Positions 7,377 to 12,520 of a DNA stretch of 12,520 nucleotides are shown here, in pieces. The translations under genes were made by a program, and so were the position numbers. This DNA is from Clostridiales bacterium (lineage in GTDB: Bacteria; Bacillota; Clostridia; Lachnospirales; WQUN01). Location of the stretch: positions 1 through 12,520 of the forward strand of contig JAISWA010000132.1 of the NCBI GenBank assembly GCA_031271275.1, given 5' to 3'. Numbering within the stretch: position 1 is the stretch's first letter; every line of letters starts with the position of its first letter. A model generated the notes under the pieces. It did no database searches, was not told the DNA's origin, and saw only the letters and a list, made by a program, of their open reading frames with translations.

Positions 7377-7879
7377 GCCTTATTAACGATAGGTTCGTGT
7401 TGGATTATGGCGGCATGGTTTTATACCGGGGAAAGGAATACCCTGTTACCGCAAGGGACGGCAATAAGCTTGCCTTCGACGGAAGGGCGTTTTACATCCC
7501 GCCGGGTTTGTCGGAAGATGAAATCAGGGACGCCTGCGCCCAATTGTACCGGGTGCTCGCCAAACGCCACATAACGGCGCGGGCGGCTGAGCTTGCCGGT
7601 AAGATGAGCTTAACGCCGGCGGCGGTAAAAATAACAAGCGCGAAAACCCGTTGGGGCAGCTGCTCGTCAAGGAACAATATTAACTTCTCATGGCGGTTAA
7701 TCCTCGCTTCCGACCCGGAGATTGATTATGTCATCGTCCATGAGTTGGCGCATTTAGTTGAGATGAACCACTCCGCCCGGTTTTGGAGAATTGTCGAAAG
7801 CGTGATACCCGACCGTAAAAAACAGGAGTCGCGGCTGCGCGTATTGGAAAGGCGGCTTTTCGATGAGGGCTGGGGTTAA
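7373..7879 (+). CDS. YgjP-like (DUF45/M48-type) zinc metalloprotein
   Basis: A 168-residue protein of the YgjP/DUF45 family, which shares the SprT/WLM-type zinc metallopeptidase core. The metal site is H123-E124-L-A-H127 with a third ligand H133 in NHSARFW. The block upstream of it (TRWGSCSSRNNINFSWRLIL) is the family signature. The N-terminal 70 residues form the small beta-rich part with DGRAFYIPP. The E. coli relative YgjP has been described as a UTP pyrophosphatase, while the fold suggests a peptidase, so the substrate here is open. The ATG overlaps the trmK stop, with AGGG at 7365-7368 acting as Shine-Dalgarno. It is the last gene of the dnaG block. In many Bacillota a Nif3-like gene follows trmK instead, so this neighbour is less usual. 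Confidence 0.85.
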   Translation: MSLINDRFVLDYGGMVLYRGKEYPVTARDGNKLAFDGRAFYIPPGLSEDEIRDACAQLYRVLAKRHITARAAELAGKMSLTPAAVKITSAKTRWGSCSSRNNINFSWRLILASDPEIDYVIVHELAHLVEMNHSARFWRIVESVIPDRKKQESRLRVLERRLFDEGWG

Positions 7880-7900
7880 GGGAAAATGCGCGTATGGCGC

Positions 7901-7929
7901 TTGTGGGGCGCGTTTGCCCGTGTTATAGT
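7901..7929 (+). promoter_or_regulatory. Candidate promoter for the HicB-like gene, possibly leaderless
   Basis: TTGTGG (7901-7906) and TATAGT (7924-7929, 5 of 6 to the -10 consensus) are 17 bases apart. A start point about 7 bases after the -10 would coincide with ATG 7936. The -35 match is poor (3 of 6). Confidence 0.3.
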
Positions 7930-7935
7930 GGGAAT

Positions 7936-8172
7936 ATGTCTCCTGCTCCTGTGTACAAGGTAGTTATTTATCCGAATGAAGACAATGCGGGCGGTTATTG
8001 GGCAAAATGCCCTATTGATGAAAAAGGCTGCGCTTTTACCGATGGTAAGACGATTATGGAAACAGAAATAAATATGTTTGAATCCGTTTCCCTCATGCTG
8101 CGGGACATAAATCCCGGTATTACGGACTATTCGCTCGCTTTTACCTTGGCAGACAAACCTTACGATGAATAA
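7936..8172 (+). CDS. Orphan HicB-like protein
   Basis: A 78-residue protein with the fold signature of HicB-like antitoxins: an N-terminal strand (YKVVIYPNED), then GGYWAKCP, a glycine-cysteine turn (KGC) and a helix (TIMETEINMFESVSLML). This is the partial RNase H-like core that binds HicA. There is no recognisable C-terminal DNA-binding domain. No HicA-type toxin (small dsRBD-like, with an active histidine) is seen on either side; the upstream neighbour is the YgjP-like gene and 92 non-coding bases follow. It is therefore an orphan, or a stand-alone HicB-like protein of unknown role. ATG 7936 fits the family N-terminus but has almost no ribosome site. An in-frame ATG 7894, 10 bases after AGGGA, would add 14 residues. 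Composition turns AT-rich from here on, which suggests accessory DNA. Confidence 0.6.
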   Translation: MSPAPVYKVVIYPNEDNAGGYWAKCPIDEKGCAFTDGKTIMETEINMFESVSLMLRDINPGITDYSLAFTLADKPYDE

Positions 8173-8201
8173 GCTGCACACCACCACCGCTTTATTCACA
8201 G

Positions 8202-8231
8202 TTGGATAATGCCGCTTTAATTTGCTGTAAT
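8202..8231 (+). promoter_or_regulatory. Candidate promoter of the RelB-VapC operon
   Basis: TTGGAT (8202-8207) and TGTAAT (8226-8231) are 18 bases apart, with a TGC extended -10 element just upstream (8223-8225). The hexamer TAATGC occurs at 8207-8212 and again at 8228-8233, exactly 21 bases apart. It overlaps both promoter boxes, as an antitoxin operator could. Confidence 0.4.
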
Positions 8232-8249
8232 GCGTTCAGGTTTGGAAAG

Positions 8250-8267
8250 AAGGGGGTATGCAAAGTG
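8250..8267 (+). promoter_or_regulatory. Ribosome binding site that fixes the GTG start of the antitoxin
   Basis: AAGGGGG (8250-8256) stands 8 bases before GTG 8265. An upstream in-frame ATG at 8202 would add 21 residues unlike any ribbon-helix-helix N-terminus and would place the promoter within the gene. Confidence 0.65.
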
Positions 8268-8558
8268 GCAACCTTAACAATTAACAATGTTGACGATGGC
8301 GTAAGAAGCAATTTTGAGCAGACTTGTTCTTCTGTTGGTATAAATATATCAGCAGGAATAAATATTCTTATGCGTTTGGCTATCAGGGAAAAAGGCATGT
8401 TATTAGGCGATTCAATACAAAAAAGAACGCTTGCCCAGAGACAACGGGCGGCTTTTGAGGAATTTGCGGAAGATATTTCTAAATGCGAGCCGTTAGGAGA
8501 GGATTTCGACGAGGTAATGAAAGAGGGCGTTCATGTCCGAGGGACTTTTGAGCTATGA
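8265..8558 (+). CDS. RelB/DinJ-like ribbon-helix-helix antitoxin
   Basis: A 97-residue type II antitoxin. Residues 2-8 (ATLTINN) form the DNA-contacting beta strand. DDGVRSNFEQTCSSVGINISAGINILMR is the two-helix part of the RelB/DinJ ribbon-helix-helix domain, which dimerises on operator DNA. The C-terminal third (EEFAEDISKCEPLGEDFDEVM, then an acidic/hydrophobic tail) resembles the toxin-wrapping tail of RelB proteins paired with PIN toxins. Its product should neutralise the downstream VapC-like RNase and, with it, repress the operon. The stop overlaps the toxin ATG (ATGA 8555-8558), the usual coupling in toxin-antitoxin operons. The start is GTG 8265. Confidence 0.8.
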   Translation: MATLTINNVDDGVRSNFEQTCSSVGINISAGINILMRLAIREKGMLLGDSIQKRTLAQRQRAAFEEFAEDISKCEPLGEDFDEVMKEGVHVRGTFEL

Positions 8559-8965
8559 GATGTGCATTAGATACCAACATCATTTCTTTTTTGCTCAAAG
8601 GAGATAAGGATGTCAACGCTTCGTATCGAAAGGCAAACGATAGCGGTCATGTTTTTATTATTCCTGTAGTTGCTTATTATGAAATCAAACGCGGTCTGCT
8701 TGCCGTTAACGCATATAGACAGATGAATCTTTTTGATAAACTGTGCAATCTGTTTTTTGTCGAGGAAATGAGCATTGCGGTATGGGACAAAGCCGCTCAA
8801 ATTCACGTTGAATTAAAGAGGCGAGGGACACCGTTAGGCAGGGATGACGGCGATATTTTTATTGCAGCCCATTGCCTTACGAATAACTACACATTGGTTA
8901 CAAACAATAAAAGCGACTTCGAGCGCATTGACGGATTACGATTCATTGATTGGAAAATACAATAA
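8555..8965 (+). CDS. VapC-like PIN-domain ribonuclease toxin
   Basis: A 136-residue PIN-domain protein, the toxin half of the pair with the RelB-like antitoxin. VapC toxins cut specific RNAs, often tRNA or the 23S rRNA sarcin-ricin loop, using a cluster of acidic residues and divalent metal. The expected residues are present: D6 in LDTN, E43 in YYEIKRG, D97 and D100 in the segment GRDDGDIFIAA, and the VTNNKSDFERI block with N117 and D121. Length matches the family (about 130). No residue of the active site appears lost, so the toxin is probably active unless bound. It begins in the ATGA overlap with the antitoxin. A likely terminator follows about 120 bases after the stop. The cluster stands alone between housekeeping genes and the surface protein. 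Confidence 0.88.
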   Translation: MRCALDTNIISFLLKGDKDVNASYRKANDSGHVFIIPVVAYYEIKRGLLAVNAYRQMNLFDKLCNLFFVEEMSIAVWDKAAQIHVELKRRGTPLGRDDGDIFIAAHCLTNNYTLVTNNKSDFERIDGLRFIDWKIQ

Positions 8966-9298
8966 ATACTCAAACAGGCGACCGTATATGCGCTGAGAAT
9001 TTTGAGCTAAAAGTCGCGATTCTTCGATGAATGCGCATTACTGTATGCGTTTGCGCGTAAAGAGGTATATCAGCCATATAAAGAATCCGGCGGATAAAGC
9101 GTTGGATTTTTTTTATGTCTCACGCCCTGACTGCGACGCCGTATAAAACGCCGTGGCGACGCACCCGGGCGATTCTTGGGGACGGCGAGTTGCCGTTGTA
9201 GAAGTTGCATAAAAATGGAATCGAAAAAAGATTCTGAATTGTTCGTTTTGTGAATTTAAAAAATTTGTAACACATAGGGAATAAAATAAAAAAAAGTA
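8966..9298. other. Non-coding stretch after vapC with terminator and imperfect palindromes
   Basis: No coding frame is supported here. Besides the terminator at 9084-9114 it holds a perfect 10-base palindrome AATGCGCATT (9030-9039). It also holds a GC-rich imperfect inverted repeat, TGCGACGCC with GGCGACGCA (about 9132-9162), which contains the direct repeat ACGCCGT. A small hairpin, ACGGC with GCCGT, lies near 9182-9196, and a 5-bp hairpin GAATC/GATTC lies at 9218-9234. I looked for a c-di-GMP or other known riboswitch in front of the surface gene and could not support one. From about 9235 the sequence becomes very AT-rich. Confidence 0.5.
9084..9114 (+). terminator. Rho-independent terminator downstream of vapC
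   Basis: The arms AATCCGGCG (9084-9092) and CGTTGGATT (9100-9108) pair over 9 bp with two G-T wobbles around a 7-base loop, followed by a run of eight T (9107-9114). It closes the toxin-antitoxin operon and separates it from the surface-protein gene. Confidence 0.65.
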
Positions 9299-9327
9299 TT
9301 GTAATTTAATTTTAATTTGAATATCAT
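9299..9327 (+). promoter_or_regulatory. Promoter of the surface-protein gene
   Basis: TTGTAA (9299-9304) and TATCAT (9322-9327, 5 of 6) are separated by 17 bases. The region upstream (9235-9298) is A/T-rich in tracts, like an UP element. The inferred start near 9334 gives a short leader holding a strong Shine-Dalgarno, AAGGGGG (9349-9355), 6 bases before ATG 9362. Confidence 0.45.
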
Positions 9328-9361
9328 GTGAGTAATATTGTAATAAAAAAGGGGGATATAC

Positions 9362-12300
9362 ATGAAAAAATCATGGAAGGGCTTTAAAAGGCTTGTTTCG
9401 CTGATGTTGGCGGTTATGCTGACGTTGGCGTACCTGCCGAACGCAACGGCAGAGGTGACCCCCTACCCGGGTTCACTGTACCCGGACAGCGTGAGTTTTA
9501 AGAAAACGGTCAGCGGCGCGACGGTGCCGACCGGAGGTCTGCAATTTGACTACAAATTGACGAATACTGACACCGATCTCAGTTTGATAAAATCGATAAC
9601 GGTTGCGGCGGGGGCGACGACGGCTTCCGGCGCGTTCACGCAAGCGGATATGCAAGACCTCGGCGGCCCGGGTACGTATACGTTGGAGGAACTGCCCAAT
9701 GCCTACGACAGTTGGCCGCAGGACACGAGCGTGCATACCTTTAAGGTGGGCGACGCGAGTACGACCGCTTCCGGTTTGCACTGGCAGCCGGCGGGTTCCA
9801 ACGGCAACCCCTTCGGCACGGGCAACTATTTCAGCGGCATCGTTTTCAATGACTACACGCCGTTTAATTCCGATGTTGAGGGTGGTTTGGCGGTAGGAGG
9901 TAAGTTCAGGTGGAATAATAACAATACTCCTAACTTCGGTTTTACTATAGGGTCGCCCTATACCGGTTTGGATATACCCTCGCACGACCCGAGGCTGATA
10001 GTGGCGGGCGGGTTTGAATCCCTTAACGGGAGAAATGTTCAGCTGATGGTGCGCGGAGGGGATTCCTATGTAGAAGAAAATATTGTCCTTCCTTCTACCT
10101 TTTCGTGGGAATATCCCAATCGTGTTGTTAAGAAAACCAAAAACGAGCTTGCCGAGTTTTTCAACGACGCTTATACGGATATGTCCGCACTCAGCCAGTC
10201 TATCTACAGCCTTGGCGGAGGCTCGGGCGCGGTAAGCGCTAGCAAGGCCCGCCAGGTTTTTGGCATTTATGACGACAGCGAAGTGGTGGTGCTTACGGCG
10301 AAACCCGTGACGAGTGCTGCGGTAACCGGATGGGTTAACGCGGGTTACATTGCCGCAGCCGGTAATGTAGCGACTGGCGCAACTGATTTTGTCACGGACT
10401 TTAAAGCGAAATTCCCTAGCGGAATCGGCAGCAAGGTCAAAGTCATTGTATATAACGTGGAAACTACCGCTAAATATAATAGTAATACGGGGCCCTTTAT
10501 CGTTAATCCTTTTTTCCCGAAAGAATTGGCAGATAGCAATGTTATGGTTCTAATTAACGTGGTCGGAAACGTAACTGGCGATGTTATTTTTACGGGAGAG
10601 TGTGAATTTTTAGGCTACAGCCGGAATGGCGGTGCTGCTGCCAATAATATACCGTATAACAATATAAAAGACAGACTAGGCAATATGACTCCCTACGGGT
10701 TTTATAACACTATGTTGGATAGGTTTGTTTGGAATTTTCCTATAACGGGTGGGACGCTTTATCTCAAGGATATGGGATGGCCTACCGACAAAGCGTACAT
10801 TCTCGGTTCCGTGTTGGCGTTGGAGGCCGATGTGGGAAGTCTTGCCACGCCCGCTCGTGTGAACATAAGCGGATTGTTGGTAGCCCAAAGCTTGACCGGC
10901 GGTGACGGTTTCGAAATTCACACCGTCACGGCAAAGGGCAAAAACGACCCCGTAAAGCTGCAATTTGACTTCGCTAGCGTCTACAAGCCCGTGCCGCTTA
11001 ACCAGATAACCATCAGAAAGGTTGACGGCAGCGATAAGCTTTTGGACGGCGCTCAGTTTACGCTGACCAAGGACGGAGGTAGTGCGGAAACGTATACCGT
11101 CTCCAACGGAAAGCTTGTCATTGCTAATCTTTCCAATGGCACATACAAATTAAAAGAAACTGAGGTTCCCGACGGGTATACCGCCGCCAGTTATCTGACA
11201 GGCGGCAGCCTTACGTTCACCGTTGCGGGCGGCAGAATTACCACCCATTCCGGCGGCGGGGACGATGTTGTCTTTTCTAATACGGAAATTAAGGTCATAA
11301 ACAGAGAAGCGCCTAAAGTTACGAGCGTAACGGCAAGCAAGAAGTGGGAGGACGAGAACCTCAAGTCGTACCGCCCCAATCCGGCGGACTTTGCGCTGAC
11401 GCTGTACCGGGACGGTCAGTTGTACGATTATGCCGCTGACGGCGGCAGGTTGACCGAGACGGAAAACGAAGGTGAAAATACGTGGACGTATACCTTCAGC
11501 AATCTTCCCATAGCTAAACCGAACGGCACGCCTTACGCGTACACCGTGGGCGAGCCGGAAGTGCTGAATTACTCCAGAACCCCGGCTGAAAATGTGGAGG
11601 ACGGCGAAACAATTACCAATAAAATTGATGTAAGAACGAAGATAACGGCGACCAAGAAGTGGGTGGATAAGGATGGAGCGGCGACGTACCGCCCCAAGCC
11701 GGAAGCCTTTGAACTGACCCTGCTCAGAAATAACGGCGTGTACGAAACATACGCAAATGACGGGGGTATCCTTACCCAAACGGAAGACGGCGACACCTGG
11801 ACGTATGAGTTCAGCAACCTGCCGAAGTACCGCTTATCTGACGGGACGGAGTACACCTACACCATAGAGGAGCAGAACACACCGGCGAATTACGTAAAAG
11901 ACCCGGTTAAGGCAGTGGCGGACGGCGAAACAATCACCAACACCATTGACGTAAAAACCTCGATAACCGCGAAGAAGAAGTGGGAAGACGAGGGCTTTGA
12001 GAAGTACCGCCCCAAGCCGGAAGACTTTGAGCTGAAATTGTACCGCAACGGCATGGAGTACAATTATACTGCCGACGAGGGCGTACTCACCCAAACGGAA
12101 ACCGACGACATCTGGACGTATACGTTCAGCAACCTGCCGATGTACCGTAAGGATACGGGCGCTGCTTATAAATACACCATAGGCGAAAGCGTACCCAGTA
12201 ATTACACCAGAGACCCGGGTAAGGATGTGCAGGACGGCGAAACAATCACCAATAAACTGAACGTGGCAAGCATAACAATTAATAAGAAGGATAACGCAGG

Positions 12301-12520
12301 AAATCCTTTGGACGGCGCGGAATTTACGCTGACAAAGACCGCCGGTAGCCCGGATTACACGGCGGTAACTATCGCCGGTACAAACGGCGTATTCTTCTTC
12401 GGCGGGCTGACGAACGGAACCTATACCTTAACAGAAAGCAAAGTCCCGACAGGATATGACGGCTCCGCGCCGGTTACGTTTACGGTGTACAACGGTGTGG
12501 TAACGTACAATGCCAATGCG
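9362..12520 (+). CDS. Secreted surface adhesin: choice-of-anchor A-like domain on a SpaA/Cna-B stalk (3' end outside window)
   Basis: The frame is open to the window edge: 1053 residues, no stop. Residues 1-30 are a signal peptide (KKSWKGFKR, a hydrophobic core, then ATA cleavage after A30). Residues 40 to about 165 form a beta domain with K47/K48, a YTLEE motif and a VFNDY end, resembling isopeptide-forming pilin domains. Residues about 163-538 resemble the choice-of-anchor A domain: NSDVEGGLAVGG at 169-180, GSVLALEADV at 482-491 and GLLVAQSLTG...EIH at 504-520. A SpaA domain follows (547-648; K553, E599, N647 as likely isopeptide residues), then three Cna-B repeats (653-756, 757-863, 864-967), each with a KKW start and a DGETITN end, and a second SpaA domain from 968. 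The rigid, self-crosslinked stalk probably holds the N-terminal head away from the cell. Any sortase (LPXTG) anchor lies beyond the window. The ligand is unknown. Confidence 0.88.
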   Translation, partial: MKKSWKGFKRLVSLMLAVMLTLAYLPNATAEVTPYPGSLYPDSVSFKKTVSGATVPTGGLQFDYKLTNTDTDLSLIKSITVAAGATTASGAFTQADMQDLGGPGTYTLEELPNAYDSWPQDTSVHTFKVGDASTTASGLHWQPAGSNGNPFGTGNYFSGIVFNDYTPFNSDVEGGLAVGGKFRWNNNNTPNFGFTIGSPYTGLDIPSHDPRLIVAGGFESLNGRNVQLMVRGGDSYVEENIVLPSTFSWEYPNRVVKKTKNELAEFFNDAYTDMSALSQSIYSLGGGSGAVSASKARQVFGIYDDSEVVVLTAKPVTSAAVTGWVNAGYIAAAGNVATGATDFVTDFKAKFPSGIGSKVKVIVYNVETTAKYNSNTGPFIVNPFFPKELADSNVMVLINVVGNVTGDVIFTGECEFLGYSRNGGAAANNIPYNNIKDRLGNMTPYGFYNTMLDRFVWNFPITGGTLYLKDMGWPTDKAYILGSVLALEADVGSLATPARVNISGLLVAQSLTGGDGFEIHTVTAKGKNDPVKLQFDFASVYKPVPLNQITIRKVDGSDKLLDGAQFTLTKDGGSAETYTVSNGKLVIANLSNGTYKLKETEVPDGYTAASYLTGGSLTFTVAGGRITTHSGGGDDVVFSNTEIKVINREAPKVTSVTASKKWEDENLKSYRPNPADFALTLYRDGQLYDYAADGGRLTETENEGENTWTYTFSNLPIAKPNGTPYAYTVGEPEVLNYSRTPAENVEDGETITNKIDVRTKITATKKWVDKDGAATYRPKPEAFELTLLRNNGVYETYANDGGILTQTEDGDTWTYEFSNLPKYRLSDGTEYTYTIEEQNTPANYVKDPVKAVADGETITNTIDVKTSITAKKKWEDEGFEKYRPKPEDFELKLYRNGMEYNYTADEGVLTQTETDDIWTYTFSNLPMYRKDTGAAYKYTIGESVPSNYTRDPGKDVQDGETITNKLNVASITINKKDNAGNPLDGAEFTLTKTAGSPDYTAVTIAGTNGVFFFGGLTNGTYTLTESKVPTGYDGSAPVTFTVYNGVVTYNANA
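11318..12262 (+). repeat. Three tandem Cna-B coding repeats
   Basis: The units are 11318-11629, 11630-11950 and 11951-12262 (312, 321 and 312 bases), all in frame. Each has AAGAAGTGGG near its start, TACCGCCCCAA about 35 bases later, a TGGACGTAT...TTCAGCAA block in the middle and GACGGCGAAACAAT at the end (11600, 11921, 12233). The protein units share the lysine of KKW and the asparagine of ITN that form the internal isopeptide bond in this domain family. Parts of the repeats are nearly identical at DNA level, so copy number may vary by recombination. Confidence 0.85.

Noticed and set aside
9115..9235. Possible c-di-GMP or other riboswitch before the surface gene
   Set aside because: The conserved blocks of the c-di-GMP-I aptamer are absent, and the hairpins match no class that I can recognise.
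9317..9344. TTGAAT and TGTAAT 16 bases apart as a promoter for the surface gene
   Set aside because: The implied start would fall on the Shine-Dalgarno itself; the pair at 9299-9327 leaves a usable leader.
11150..11779. 209-codon reverse-strand reading frame inside the surface-protein gene
   Set aside because: It is antisense to repeated Cna-B domains and its sequence only mirrors their codon pattern.
11318..12262. CRISPR-like array
   Set aside because: The repeats are over 300 bases, contiguous and in frame; they encode protein domains and have no spacers.

Overview
The window looks like a chromosomal segment of a Gram-positive, low-to-medium GC Bacillota, probably a member of the Clostridia. 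The evidence is the dnaG-rpoD gene order followed by a TrmK-type methyltransferase, the purine-rich Shine-Dalgarno sequences, the use of TTG and GTG starts, and a SpaA/Cna-B surface protein. No 16S rRNA or other species-level marker is present, so I do not name a genus.

Layout. (1) 1-114: the tail of an Rpn-like (PD-(D/E)XK nuclease/putative transposase) gene, followed by a rho-independent terminator at 153-182. (2) 209-3764: two ABC half-exporter genes (membrane domain plus ATPase), translationally coupled through an ATGA overlap and probably forming a heterodimeric exporter. The second gene is split by a -1 frame change at a run of eight T. This block is visibly more AT-rich than what follows. 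(3) 3911-7879: a GC-richer housekeeping block, dnaG, rpoD, trmK-like and a YgjP-like metalloprotein. It corresponds to the macromolecular synthesis operon with two closely packed extra genes. (4) 7936-8965: a small accessory cluster with an orphan HicB-like protein and a RelB-like antitoxin/VapC-like PIN toxin pair. (5) 8966-9361: a non-coding stretch with a terminator, several imperfect palindromes and an AT-rich promoter. (6) 9362-end: a secreted multidomain surface protein, open at the window edge. It has a signal peptide, an N-terminal isopeptide-type domain, a choice-of-anchor A-like domain, SpaA, three tandem Cna-B repeats and the start of a second SpaA domain.

How the genes work together. 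DnaG makes replication primers, RpoD is the main sigma factor, and TrmK methylates tRNA, so block 3 is growth-linked information processing. The RelB-VapC pair is a self-contained toxin-antitoxin operon. The ABC pair and the surface protein act at the envelope but nothing visible links them to each other.

I see no clear new defence or mobile system. The points most worth a second look are the precisely phased slippery T tract in the second ABC gene, the architecture of the surface protein, the short TrmK coupled to a metalloprotein, and the mixed RelB-VapC pair. All domain calls were made by eye from motifs, without any database search.
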